64,000 nucleotides of DNA. It comes from Halorussus salinisoli. GTDB taxonomy: Archaea > Halobacteriota > Halobacteria > Halobacteriales > Haladaptataceae. The notes beneath the pieces were generated by a model. That model saw only the letters and a list, made by a program, of their open reading frames with translations. It was not told the origin of the DNA and did not search any database. Made by a program: the position numbers and the translations under genes. Location of the stretch: the NCBI GenBank assembly GCA_005239435.1, contig SZNP01000001.1, forward strand, positions 496,001-560,000. The letters run 5' to 3'. The stretch's first letter is position 1; each line of letters starts with the position of its first letter. Positions 54,618 through 63,828 of the stretch are shown in pieces.

Positions 54618-55349
54618 ATGGTACGTACAGCTATCAATCTCTACAGCGTGCGCGAATTGGACCTCGCGATGACCGACCTGCTCGACCGAGTCGCCGACGC
54701 CAGCTACGACGGCGTGCAGTTCTCCGGTGGACTGCGCGGGGAGGACCCAGACCGCGTCGCGGAGAAACTCGCGGAACGCGACCTCGGTATCACCGGAGCG
54801 CATGTCGGTATCGAGCAACTTGAGGACGACCTGGCGGACACCATCGAGATCTACCGAACCCTCGGCTGTGACTCGCTCGTCGTGCCGTGGTTGCCCGCCT
54901 CACATTTCGAGACGCGCGAGGAGGCCGTGACGACGGCCGACCGTATCGCTGCGCTCGCAGACCGCGTCACCGAGTACGACTTCGAGTTACACTACCACAA
55001 CCACGACCAGGAGTTCACCGACTACGGCGGTGAGACGGGATTCGACGTTCTCTTGGAGCGGACGGACGATGTCCTGTTCGAACTCGACGTTGGCTGGGTC
55101 GCGGCCGGAGATTCGGACCCCGTCGCCACTATCGAACGGGTCCGCGACCGAACGTCACTGATTCATCTCAAGGACGTAGCGGTAGCGTCGGGAACGCCGG
55201 TCGAAATCGGCGACGGGGATGTCGATATACCGGCCTGCGCTGAGGCCGCACGGAAGGCCAACATGAAGTGGCTCATCTACGAGTACGACGACCCCGAAGA
55301 CCCCCTCGAATCGATCGATTTCGGGGCCGAGTTCCTCTCGCAGCTGTAG
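54618..55349 (+). CDS. Sugar phosphate isomerase/epimerase-type TIM barrel 1
   Basis: I start at the ATG at 54618 (MVRTAINLYSVRELDLAM), matching the start of its paralogue at 60937 and 30 bases after a TATA-like box. The protein has 243 residues of the xylose-isomerase-like AP-endonuclease-2 fold. Metal ligands appear in LHYHNHDQEF, FELDVGW (Asp), LIHLKDV (His) and WLIYEYD (Glu). These enzymes isomerise or epimerise sugars or inosose-type compounds. It is divergent from the Dpp-like operon. Confidence 0.88.
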   Translation: MVRTAINLYSVRELDLAMTDLLDRVADASYDGVQFSGGLRGEDPDRVAEKLAERDLGITGAHVGIEQLEDDLADTIEIYRTLGCDSLVVPWLPASHFETREEAVTTADRIAALADRVTEYDFELHYHNHDQEFTDYGGETGFDVLLERTDDVLFELDVGWVAAGDSDPVATIERVRDRTSLIHLKDVAVASGTPVEIGDGDVDIPACAEAARKANMKWLIYEYDDPEDPLESIDFGAEFLSQL

Positions 55350-55717
55350 TCGAAAGCTCTCCGTACTCCGGCGTTTGGATTTTCGCCTGGGCTTCCCGAC
55401 CCCAGTGAGGACCTCTTTCGGTATCGTCGTGACCGTCGGGGACCTTTGCAGACCACTGAAACCCCACCGTTCCGGCGTGGAACTGATTCGGTTAGAGCGA
55501 CGCGAACCCTAACTTCTCCGTTGGCCAGCGCGCGTTTCACCTTCCGAAGTCGCTCGTCAGTCGGATTACGGACGTTCCGCTTCGGAATTACGGAACTCGA
55601 TACGTTGTACGTAACTGGGGTATCTATGCTCGACTCCGGTGCGGTCGAAACCACGTCCTCGCTCGGTCGTCGATCGACGAAAATGGGGAATGAAGATGGA
55701 GTGCGGTGTGCAGCCTC
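55350..55717. other. Gene-free spacer between convergent genes
   Basis: About 370 bases between the convergent TIM-barrel and glucanase-like genes. The plus-strand frame from 55446 to 55814 runs into the glucanase gene antisense and has no family pattern, so I reject it. No repeats or hairpins were recognised. Confidence 0.4.
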
Positions 55718-57088
55718 TCAGATGGTGAACTCTTCGCGTTTGAGTAGCTCCTCGGGTCGCTGGCCAACCTCGCTCTGGTGGAAGTACTCCCTGATAGCAC
55801 CGTCAGTGAGGTGATTCGCGATGGCACCGAGGGAGATACCCTGGTCGAGCGCGTAATACTTCTTGGTCAGTTCACCCGTCTTTGCGTTCACGGAGTCGTA
55901 GAAACCGTACTCGCCTTCGATACCCATTTCGTGGAGCGCCCGGACGTTCTCTCTGACTGCATCGGGTGCGTAGTCGAGAGCGAGGAAGGATGCGTGAGGC
56001 GTGACGACAGGGCCGCCCGTGTAGTGGCCGTCCCAAGCACCCTGTTGAGGGACGCCGAAAATGCCGTATCCGTCTGGCGTTCCGCACGGAGATAGTCCCC
56101 AGACGGGCCAGTCTCTCTCTTCTGCGAAGTCTATCTGGACATCCACCCAATTGTGGTTGTTCAGTCCGAATCCGTCGGAGCCGAGTTCCTGCTCCTTGAT
56201 GAACAACGAGGGCATCAGTGCCTCGAACTGCGCGCCACCCCAACTCGGCACGTACTTCGTCCCGTTGTACTCGTAGTGGCCCTCGAACACGTCCACGCCG
56301 TCGTAAGTCTTCCACTCGCCTTCGGCCGTCTGCTGAGTCCAGGTGTCACTCGGCGTGAACGTGCGCTGTGGTCGCCACCAGTGGGTCTTCGGCATGTCTC
56401 CTTTGCCGATGGCGCAGTAGCTAGCGACTCGTGGTTCGCTATTTATCATGCCGTACGTCCAACCGGCCAACCCGGATTGGAGATCGTACCCGCCGATGAG
56501 TTCGCCGTTTTCGGGGCTGTGGAACGGCGAGTAATCTTGGGCAGCGACGAGCGCCTGCGACCGTTCGCCGATTTCGGAGTACGCCTGTCCGATCACGGTG
56601 AGTGCGGCCGTCAGGTGCCCGTTGTCCACCGTCGAAACGTACTTCGACCCACCGTGGTCAGTCGCCCACGGACTTCCGTCCCTGATGTCGTACCACCGGA
56701 GGAAAAGGCCGTTCCACGTCTCGACTCGTTCTAGCGTGTCGAGCAACGTCTCGAGTCGCTCTCTCGCTTCCTTCGTCGAAATGACTCCCAGTTCGTCCGC
56801 ACCGACCGTACTGACGATGTACATCGCGATGTTGGACGGGGACGTTCGCATCGAACGCTCGACAGTGTCCCCGCTCACGTCGACGACGTCGTCCGGAAAT
56901 CCAATGTCGGAAGTGAACTCTTCGAAGAACCGGTAGTGATGGCGTGCGATTCCGCGGAGACTGTTTTCTCGGTCGTCGTGGCTGTCGGCGGCAGCGACGC
57001 CCGTTCCGAACGTGGCAGCGAGGCCGGTGGTGCCAGTCGCTCGAAGGAGTTGTCTACGCGATAGTCGGGTATCTCTGTCCTCTTTCAT
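55718..57088 (-). CDS. Tat-exported glucanase/glucoamylase-like enzyme
   Basis: The protein has 456 residues and an ATG start (MKEDRDTRLSRRQLLRATG), with a Tat signal and cleavage near VAAADS. The body matches the 'Glycoamylase' Pfam type related to GH144-like beta-glucanases: FLRWYDIRDG, VSTVDNGHLTAAL, YVPSWGGAQFEALMPSLF, WGLSPCGTPDGYG, VTPHASFLALDYAPDAV and GEYGFYDSVN. Asp/Glu residues in the HYRFFEEFTSDIGFPDD segment and in SWGGAQFEALMP are candidates for catalysis. It likely acts outside the cell on a glucan or other backbone, releasing oligosaccharides for the Dpp-like importer. It is divergent from the sulfatase at 57238. Confidence 0.82.
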   Translation of the reverse strand: MKEDRDTRLSRRQLLRATGTTGLAATFGTGVAAADSHDDRENSLRGIARHHYRFFEEFTSDIGFPDDVVDVSGDTVERSMRTSPSNIAMYIVSTVGADELGVISTKEARERLETLLDTLERVETWNGLFLRWYDIRDGSPWATDHGGSKYVSTVDNGHLTAALTVIGQAYSEIGERSQALVAAQDYSPFHSPENGELIGGYDLQSGLAGWTYGMINSEPRVASYCAIGKGDMPKTHWWRPQRTFTPSDTWTQQTAEGEWKTYDGVDVFEGHYEYNGTKYVPSWGGAQFEALMPSLFIKEQELGSDGFGLNNHNWVDVQIDFAEERDWPVWGLSPCGTPDGYGIFGVPQQGAWDGHYTGGPVVTPHASFLALDYAPDAVRENVRALHEMGIEGEYGFYDSVNAKTGELTKKYYALDQGISLGAIANHLTDGAIREYFHQSEVGQRPEELLKREEFTI

Positions 57089-57237
57089 GCTATTGCTACC
57101 GAGTAACGATTATCTTCTTCCGTATTAAATTTTTAGGCAGTAGGTTGTTTCCAACCGTTGACTGAGCCGTACACCGCCAGCGCGTCGTATCGGTCGCTCA
57201 CGTAACATTGATTAAGGCCCCGCTGACTCGCATACGT

Positions 57238-58752
57238 ATGCGGATTCTGTACATCGACTGCGATTCGCTTCGACCGGACCATCTGGGTTGCTACGGCTAT
57301 CATCGAGACACGTCCCCAAACATCGACAGATTGGCGTCCTCGGGCCGACGGTTTACGAATTACTACGCCTCGGACGCCCCGTGCCTACCCTCTCGAACCG
57401 CGTTGTTCACCAGCCGATTCGGCATCCACACCGGGGTAATCAATCACGGTGGAATCAACGCGTCTATGCGTCCACGGGGCCCCAATCGGGAGTTCAACAC
57501 CCAGATGGACGAGTACCGCACGTGGATGACGGTGCTTCGCGAAGCAGGCCTCCACACGGCGCTCATCAGTGTCTTTCCCCAGCACCACGGTGCCATACAG
57601 GTCCTCGACGGCTTCGACGAATGGCATCACACCGATGTCTTCCGCAGCGACCAAGTGTATCCGCACGCCAAGGAATGGCTGGAAGACAACGCGAGCGACG
57701 AAGACTGGTACCTCCACGTCAACTTCTGGGACCCCCACACGCCGTACGACACGCCGCTGGAGTACGGCAATCCCTTCGAGGATGAACCCGCGCCGGAGTG
57801 GCCCGACGAGGAGACGATTCAGGAACAATACGAGAGCTACGGGCCACACAGCGCTCAAGACGTGCACGGCTGGGGCGAGGACGCGCCGTTCGAACGCACG
57901 CCCGACGAAATTGCGTCCCGTGAGGACTTCGAACAGTGGATCGACGGGTACGATACCGGCATCCGCTACATGGACGACCACATTGGCCGCCTCCTCGACC
58001 TGCTTGAGTCGGAAGGCGTGCTCGAGGACACACTCGTCATCGTGAGCGCGGACCACGGGGAAAATCAGGGCGAACTCAACGTCTACGGCGACCACCACAC
58101 TGCCGACGACAGGTCTTGTCGCGTCCCGCTCATCATCAGCGGTCCCGGAGTGAAACACGGCGTGGACGACGACTTCCACTATCAGGTTGACCTCGCACCG
58201 ACTATCACCGAGTTCGTCGACGGCGACATCCCTGGAGGCTGGGACGGACAGTCGTTCGCTAATTCGCTCACCGACGGGGTCGAAGCAGGCCGCGACTATC
58301 TGGTAGTGAGTCAGGGTGCATGGTCGTGTCAGCGCGGCGTGCGTTGGGATGACTGGCTGTTGATCCGCACCTACCACGACGGTCTCAAGGAGTTCGCCCC
58401 CATCGAACTGTACGACCTTGCGGCGGACCCTCACGAGACGACGAACCTCGCGCAGGAGAAACCAGACGTTGCTCGCAAAGGGCTCTCGCTACTCGACCAA
58501 TGGGTGAGTAATCGACTGCTAGAGGCGGCGACTGGTGAAGCCGGAGGCAATCCCGACGCACCTCGCACCCTGACGGATCCGATGCTGGAGGTGATTCGCG
58601 AGGGCGGGCCACACCACGCCAAAGTGGAGGAACACGTCGAGTCGTACGCTGAACGGCTACGCACGACCGGTCGTGAGGAACACGCGGCCGAACTCGAAGC
58701 ACATCCGGGATACGTCGAGCAGTCTATCGATTCGTATTTTCGATCCGAGTAA
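57238..58752 (+). CDS. Type I sulfatase, paralogue B
   Basis: I start at the ATG at 57238 (MRILYIDCDSLRPDHLGCYG); a TATA-like GATTAAGG lies about 25 bases upstream. The protein has 504 residues. The formylglycine motif is C-L-P-S-R in APCLPSRTALFTSRFGIHTG; SADHGENQGE holds metal ligands. It closely matches the sulfatase at 33126 along its length, with the same start, the same WLEDNASDEDWYLHVNFWDP block and the same C-terminal THDPMLEVIREG-type end. Differences cluster in the substrate-facing middle. No signal peptide is present. It probably desulfates a related but not identical sugar. Confidence 0.92.
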   Translation: MRILYIDCDSLRPDHLGCYGYHRDTSPNIDRLASSGRRFTNYYASDAPCLPSRTALFTSRFGIHTGVINHGGINASMRPRGPNREFNTQMDEYRTWMTVLREAGLHTALISVFPQHHGAIQVLDGFDEWHHTDVFRSDQVYPHAKEWLEDNASDEDWYLHVNFWDPHTPYDTPLEYGNPFEDEPAPEWPDEETIQEQYESYGPHSAQDVHGWGEDAPFERTPDEIASREDFEQWIDGYDTGIRYMDDHIGRLLDLLESEGVLEDTLVIVSADHGENQGELNVYGDHHTADDRSCRVPLIISGPGVKHGVDDDFHYQVDLAPTITEFVDGDIPGGWDGQSFANSLTDGVEAGRDYLVVSQGAWSCQRGVRWDDWLLIRTYHDGLKEFAPIELYDLAADPHETTNLAQEKPDVARKGLSLLDQWVSNRLLEAATGEAGGNPDAPRTLTDPMLEVIREGGPHHAKVEEHVESYAERLRTTGREEHAAELEAHPGYVEQSIDSYFRSE

Positions 58753-58780
58753 CAGGGCGCTCACGTTGTCCTGACTACCG

Positions 58781-59884
58781 TTACAACGTGAGCCAACGGC
58801 CCTGTTCGTCGCTGCGCTGAACTGCATCGATGATGCGCTGAACCGCCGCCCCGTCGGCAAAGTCGGGACGATGCTCGGTCCCTTCATCGATGGCGGTGAG
58901 GAACTCCGCATACTCGTGGACGAACGTGTGTTCCCAGCCGATGTTGTGGCCGGGCGGCCACCAGCGGCCGCCGTAGGGGTCCTCGCTCTTGTTCATCGGA
59001 ATCCGCTGGTACCCGCTGTCGCCCTCACGGTACACATGTATCTCGTTAAGGCGTTCGAGCGAGAACTTCAGTGAACCCTTCGTCCCGTGAATTTCGATGG
59101 AGTTGTTGTTCTTCTCCCCGGCGGCGTGACGAGTAGCTTCTATCACGCCCATCGCACCGTTCTCGAAGTCGAGCTGTGCCGAGTACGCGTCGTCAACGTC
59201 GATTTCTCGGCTCTCGTCGTCTTTCCCCGGAACCGGTCGTTCATCGACGAACGTCCGGCAGTGACCACTGAGTCGGCGGACGTCACCGACGAGAAATCGG
59301 GCGAGGTCGATGGTGTGTGCGCCGAGGTCGCCCAGCGCGCCAGCGCCCGCGTGTTCCTTCGAGAGTCGCCACGACCAGTCGGCATCAGGGCTCCCGGCGA
59401 GGTGGCCCTGCATGTACCGCCCCGTAAAGTGGCGAATTTCGCCCAGTTCGCCATCTTCGACGAGGTCCTTCGCGTACTGGATGGCGGGGACGAACCGGTA
59501 GTTGAACCCCGTCGCAGTCACCGCGTCACTCTCTGCGGCGGCGTCGGCCATCCGCTCGGCACCCTCCTTCGAGGTGGCGAGGGGTTTCTCTGAGAGAACA
59601 TGGATGTCCCGGTCGAGCGCCTCGATGGACGGTTCCACGTGCACGTGGTTCGGTCCAAGGTTGAGGAAGATATCCACCTCGTCGAGCGTTTCACGCCAAT
59701 CGGTCGTCGTCTTCGTGAAGCCGAACCGGTCGGCCGCCTCCGCAAGCGGTTTCTCCCGACGACCAACGAGGACGTGGCGTTCGGTCTCGGGGGCCTCCGG
59801 GAAAAACATGGGGAGTCGGGCCAGTGCATTGCTGTGTGCCGTTCCCATAAACGTGTATCCGAGCATCCCGACCTTGAGCGTCAT
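58781..59884 (-). CDS. Gfo/Idh/MocA-family oxidoreductase 2
   Basis: The protein has 367 residues and an ATG start (MTLKVGMLGYTFMGTAHSN). It has a Rossmann fold, the EKP motif (VLSEKPLATSKEG) and the NYRF segment GFNYRFVPA. The C-terminal half has the usual GDLGAHTIDLARFL. Its ATG overlaps the stop of the TIM-barrel gene upstream by 4 bases, so dehydrogenase and isomerase are made together. It is convergent with the sulfatase. Confidence 0.9.
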   Translation of the reverse strand: MTLKVGMLGYTFMGTAHSNALARLPMFFPEAPETERHVLVGRREKPLAEAADRFGFTKTTTDWRETLDEVDIFLNLGPNHVHVEPSIEALDRDIHVLSEKPLATSKEGAERMADAAAESDAVTATGFNYRFVPAIQYAKDLVEDGELGEIRHFTGRYMQGHLAGSPDADWSWRLSKEHAGAGALGDLGAHTIDLARFLVGDVRRLSGHCRTFVDERPVPGKDDESREIDVDDAYSAQLDFENGAMGVIEATRHAAGEKNNNSIEIHGTKGSLKFSLERLNEIHVYREGDSGYQRIPMNKSEDPYGGRWWPPGHNIGWEHTFVHEYAEFLTAIDEGTEHRPDFADGAAVQRIIDAVQRSDEQGRWLTL

Positions 59885-60633
59885 CGCGCGTCACCTCCAC
59901 GAACGGTGAGCTTCGCAAGTTCCCTCGACCCGTGGTGCATCTTTTCGACGCCGTCACTGTCCCGTTCGTCCTCGTAAACGAGCCACTCGACTCCCTGCTC
60001 GGCCGCCGTCTTCGCGACGGTCTCGACGTCGAGATCGCCTTCGCCGAGCGCGACGGGGTCTCCCGTCTCGAACACCATGTCCTTGAAGTGGACCAGAGGA
60101 ACGCGGTCTCCGTGCCTCTCGAGAACCGCAACCGGATTTTCACCACCTACTCCCACCCATCCCACGTCGATCTCGAATTCGATATCCTCGTCGAGGTGTT
60201 CGAGGAGGATATCGAATGCCGTCCGGTCGCCGAACGACGTAAATTCGTGGTCGTGATTGTGATAGCAAAGGTCGAGTCCGTGGTCGTCCAACACTGCAGC
60301 ACACTCGTTCAACAATTTGGCCGTCTCCGCAGTCGCTGTGGGTGACTTGAAGTACGATTCGTCGAGATACCCGAGGACGACGCGCTTACAATCGAGTGCG
60401 CGACACGTCTCGAGTAACTCGTCCTTCGGTTCCCTTATGTGGTCGAGTCCGGTCATGATACTCGTCACGCTCAAGTTGACGGTATCGAGAGTCTCGACGA
60501 CGGTTTCGAAGTCATAATCGCGAACACCGAGTTCTACACCGTCGTAGGACGCTTCGCTGATTCGTTCGATGGTGGTCGGGACCGAGTCGTCGATCTGGCC
60601 GACGGTACCCATGATTATCGCCGTTTGGGACAT
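59881..60633 (-). CDS. Sugar phosphate isomerase/epimerase-type TIM barrel 2
   Basis: I start at MSQTAIIMGTVGQIDDSV (ATG complementary to 60631-60633). The protein has 250 residues. Metal ligands are seen in LCYHNHDHEF, FEIDVGWVGVGG, LVHFKDM and WLVYEDE. It is coupled by a 4-base overlap to the downstream Gfo/Idh gene and divergent from TIM barrel 3. It is about as similar to the other two TIM barrels as they are to each other, so these are old paralogues. Confidence 0.88.
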   Translation of the reverse strand: MSQTAIIMGTVGQIDDSVPTTIERISEASYDGVELGVRDYDFETVVETLDTVNLSVTSIMTGLDHIREPKDELLETCRALDCKRVVLGYLDESYFKSPTATAETAKLLNECAAVLDDHGLDLCYHNHDHEFTSFGDRTAFDILLEHLDEDIEFEIDVGWVGVGGENPVAVLERHGDRVPLVHFKDMVFETGDPVALGEGDLDVETVAKTAAEQGVEWLVYEDERDSDGVEKMHHGSRELAKLTVRGGDAR

Positions 60634-60936
60634 GTGCCAATCGTAACCATGCCCGCTACATATTTGTTCTGCCTTTACCTGTCGCTTCGAGGATACGGAC
60701 GACGCGAGAGATCGACCGTTACTTCCGGTTAAAATCCCCTTCAACGGTATTCGGAACTTGCTGCCGATGGTCTTTCGACAGATACCGCAGCAAAGTCGAT
60801 GGTCGAACAGTCTGTCCGGGATGAAACCGCGGGGAGGTGTCTGTCACCCGCTGAAAATTACGAATGATAATATAAAGAATAAAAGGATTCAGTTCACCAG
60901 AACACCTAAGTTATTCCTAATCATTCCTAGAAATAC
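60634..60936. promoter_or_regulatory. Divergent promoter region between two TIM-barrel genes
   Basis: About 300 bases without a gene. AATATAAAG around 60869-60878 and AT-rich DNA up to the ATG at 60937 could hold the plus-strand promoter. ATATTTGTT at 60659-60667 lies about 26-34 bases upstream of the minus-strand ATG and fits a TATA position for that gene. No clear operator was found. Confidence 0.35.
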
Positions 60937-61674
60937 ATGGTCAAAACTGCCGTGCAATTATATACCTTGCGCGATTTCGACGTGTCGGACCCCAAGAAGA
61001 TACAAATAGCCGCAGAAACTGACGTTGATGGAGTCGAAATCGAGTTCAACGGACCGCCGTCGGAAGCGACGCTAGAGGCACTCGAAGAGACCGGTCTCGA
61101 GGTTGCTGGCTTGACCACCGGCCTTGATGTCCTTCGAGAGAAGATGACCGAAGTCGTGGAGGCATGCGAGATCCTCGATACCAAGACGGTCATCCTCGGC
61201 CATCTAAATGAAACTTATTTCGAGTCCACGGATGCGACCCGACAGACGGCCACTCTCCTCTCCACGTTAGCGGAACAGTATCAGAACCACGGCCTTCGTT
61301 TCCTCTATCACACCCACCGTCACGAGTTCGCCACCGACGAGCAGACGGCTTTCGATCTCCTGTTTGATAATACGGACGACGCAGTCGAGTTCGAACTCGA
61401 TTGCGGGTGGATCGGCGTCACCGGGAAAGACCCCAATACCGTCATCGAGAAGGTCGGAAACCGCACGGCTTCCGTCCATCTCAAAGATATGGATTTCGAC
61501 GACGAGGAGTTCACCAATCTCGGTGAGGGGGACCTCGACGTTGAGCGGGCGGCTCGAACAGCAGTCGAAACGGACGTTGATTGGCTCGTCTACGAACACG
61601 AAAACCCCGCTGACCCGGTCGAGTCGGTCGTCACTGGCGCATCTAAACTGCGGCAGTTCAAACAAATGGACTAA
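60937..61674 (+). CDS. Sugar phosphate isomerase/epimerase-type TIM barrel 3
   Basis: The protein has 245 residues and an ATG start (MVKTAVQLYTLRDFDVSD). Metal ligands are in FLYHTHRHEF (Asn of the usual HNHxxEF replaced by Thr), FELDCGWIGV, VHLKDMDF and WLVYEHE. The substitution in the HNH motif may change metal or substrate choice. It stands as a single gene upstream of the IclR regulator, which may control it. Confidence 0.88.
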   Translation: MVKTAVQLYTLRDFDVSDPKKIQIAAETDVDGVEIEFNGPPSEATLEALEETGLEVAGLTTGLDVLREKMTEVVEACEILDTKTVILGHLNETYFESTDATRQTATLLSTLAEQYQNHGLRFLYHTHRHEFATDEQTAFDLLFDNTDDAVEFELDCGWIGVTGKDPNTVIEKVGNRTASVHLKDMDFDDEEFTNLGEGDLDVERAARTAVETDVDWLVYEHENPADPVESVVTGASKLRQFKQMD

Positions 61675-62110
61675 ACGTATTAACGAGAGGCTATTCTATC
61701 GACCGGGCTGTTCGATATCGAAAGCGACGACTTTCTAGCCGTGGTTCCGGCCAGCGCCTATTTATCCTCTAGAATCCGATGGAAATTTGCCTGTATTCGG
61801 CGATACTGTGCGTTTTCGGTTATCCTTGTAGGAAAGTCACGTGGTAACGAGCGCGCTTCCGACGATAGTGGATAGGTAAATGTTGATGACTTGAAACGAG
61901 TACTCCGGGTATGGTAAACACATACCGGGGGAGAGCGACAATTCGGACGAACACGTTTCTTATGTCCTTCACGATACTTTTCACCATCGTCGGAAGCCCC
62001 GCGAATGTGGATTCCTGCTAAACGGGCAGTTTCAGAAAATTGAGTACTGGAGGTGCGAGGCTAGTTCCGATGAAGAAAGTTTATATCAGTTGAGTTCCAT
62101 CCGCTTGACT
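61675..62110. other. Gene-free spacer upstream of the IclR regulator
   Basis: About 435 bases without a gene. TTTATATCAG at 62080-62089 lies about 22-31 bases before the IclR ATG and fits a leaderless archaeal promoter. The remainder shows no coding frame of the usual composition and no recognised repeat. Confidence 0.45.
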
Positions 62111-62872
62111 ATGCCAAACGGAGAAGGGATAAAAGCAGTTCAGACCACCTTCCGCATACTGCACGCCGTCCGAGACACGGACGGGAGTGCTGGTGTCTCT
62201 GAGCTTGCGAACCATCTCGACCTCCCTGTCAGTACGGTTCACAGCCATTTGAGTACACTCCACGATTGTAAATACCTCGTGAAGCGGGGGGAAGAGTACG
62301 ACCTCAGTCATCGATTTCTCGAGGACGGTGGTTTTCACCGGGATCAGACTCGCCTCTACCAGTTCGCAAAGCCCAAGATCGACCAACTCGCCGAAGAACT
62401 CGGTGACAAAGTCAACTTGGTCGTCCCTGACCACGGGCTCGCGGCTCACATCTATATCTCAAAGGGAGCTGAAGCTATCGAGACGGACACCCACATCGGG
62501 ATTCGCCTCCACATCCATTCGACGGCCGGTGGCAAGGCCATCCTCGCACATATGCCCGAGGAACGTGTTCACGAAATTATCGACAATCGCGGCCTCCCCC
62601 AACATGGGCCGAACACCATCACGTCGCGTGACGAATTTATGGCGGAACTCGAGCGGGTTCGTCAGGAGGGAATCGCGTTTGACCGACAAGAACGCGTCGA
62701 AGGACTCCGCTGTGTTGCAGCACCGCTTCCTCGCGACGGAGAGAAACCGGACGCAGCCATCAGCGTTTCGGGCCCGGTTGGCCGAATGAACGGCGAACGC
62801 TTCGAGGAGACGATTCCCGAACGCATTCGGAATATTACTGAGACTGTTCGAATCAAACTTCGGTATGCGTAA
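62111..62872 (+). CDS. IclR-family transcription regulator
   Basis: I start at the ATG at 62111 (MPNGEGIKAVQTTFRILH), because a TATA-like box lies 25 bases upstream; an in-frame TTG at 62090 is unlikely. The protein has 253 residues. The N-terminal winged helix-turn-helix reads GVSELANHLDLPVSTVHSHL, and the C-terminal IclR effector domain reads GIRLHIHSTAGGKAILAHMP and VAAPLPRDGEKPDAAISVSGP. The family usually controls nearby sugar or aromatic catabolic genes. Here the likely targets are the glycan-island operons to the left. Confidence 0.92.
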   Translation: MPNGEGIKAVQTTFRILHAVRDTDGSAGVSELANHLDLPVSTVHSHLSTLHDCKYLVKRGEEYDLSHRFLEDGGFHRDQTRLYQFAKPKIDQLAEELGDKVNLVVPDHGLAAHIYISKGAEAIETDTHIGIRLHIHSTAGGKAILAHMPEERVHEIIDNRGLPQHGPNTITSRDEFMAELERVRQEGIAFDRQERVEGLRCVAAPLPRDGEKPDAAISVSGPVGRMNGERFEETIPERIRNITETVRIKLRYA

Positions 62873-63065
62873 CGCCGGAACCCGTACCACCGCACGAATA
62901 CCGTAACATTAGTACCATTGTGAAGGGTGGCTGAGTCACCGTTCTCCTAGCTGACCCCGAATCTTGAACTTTGCCACCACCGTTGCAATTGTGAATAGAA
63001 TATTATCATCGTCCGATTACCCCGTCGAAATTGTTTTACCAACTGGCTCCGAAGGTGGGGGCAAC

Positions 63066-63662
63066 ATGAGGCAGTCGAAAGTGGAAAAAGCTCTAGAGGA
63101 GTACGACCTGTCGGGTGTTGGCGACCAGCTCGAAGACTACTGGCTTGGAACGGGAAACGAACAATATAGCCTCAGGGAACTCGAATCATGGTTTAACGAA
63201 CAGATCCTTCGTGCGGCACTTGAAGAGGCGAGCACGAATCCTCTGGACGGCGAGGTTGAGAACATTTATCGTTTGCTTTCGGAAGATGAAGTGAGCAGTG
63301 GAATGCGTTCTCAAGCGCGAAACCGACTCGAACGTAGCGGTATCGAGGTTGAGAAACTCGAAGACGATTTCGTATCTTATCAGTCGATACGGACGTATCT
63401 GACTAACCATCGTAACGTCTCTGCTCCCACGGACGATACGTCGAATCTCCCCGAACGGGAAGTGGAGAACATTCAACGGCTGAAGAGCCGACTTTCGACT
63501 GTTACCGAAAGCAAATTACGCCGTTTGCAGGATGCTGGCGAGATACAAATCGATTCCCTTCAAGTATTGGCTGATCTTCGCGTCTTCTGTGAAACGTGCG
63601 GTTCTCGATACTCAGTTGAGGAACTCTTGAAGCACGGCCACTGCAATTGCGAAAGTTCGTGA
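63066..63662 (+). CDS. rdfA: Rod-determining factor RdfA homologue
   Basis: I start at the ATG at 63066 (MRQSKVEKALEEYDLSGVGD), preceded by GAAGGTGGGGG, a good haloarchaeal ribosome-binding site. The protein has 198 residues. SLRELESWFNEQILRAALEEA, PLDGEVENIYRLL, VSSGMRSQARNRLER and YQSIRTYLTNHR match the haloarchaeal RdfA family, which is linked to rod-shape development in Haloferax volcanii. The C-terminus has a zinc-ribbon-like FCETCGSRYS and HCNCE. The next gene encodes an SMC-related protein, which is its usual partner. Confidence 0.85.
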   Translation: MRQSKVEKALEEYDLSGVGDQLEDYWLGTGNEQYSLRELESWFNEQILRAALEEASTNPLDGEVENIYRLLSEDEVSSGMRSQARNRLERSGIEVEKLEDDFVSYQSIRTYLTNHRNVSAPTDDTSNLPEREVENIQRLKSRLSTVTESKLRRLQDAGEIQIDSLQVLADLRVFCETCGSRYSVEELLKHGHCNCESS

Positions 63663-63828
63663 CCCGGCTATCGTATGGACGAACCTTGAACGCCACTGGT
63701 GGGAACGGTCTCAGCATTTCAAATCGGCACACCCTATCTGTCTGAGGTGGCGGATTCGACATCAATTATTGACTGGCGGGAGAAGTAAAAATGGTTAAGT
63801 AAAAGGGGCACTTCCTTCCGAATTGTGT

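Noticed and set aside
57385-58434. 349-codon minus-strand frame inside sulfatase B
   Set aside because: Antisense to a gene with intact CxPSR and metal motifs; no motif of its own.
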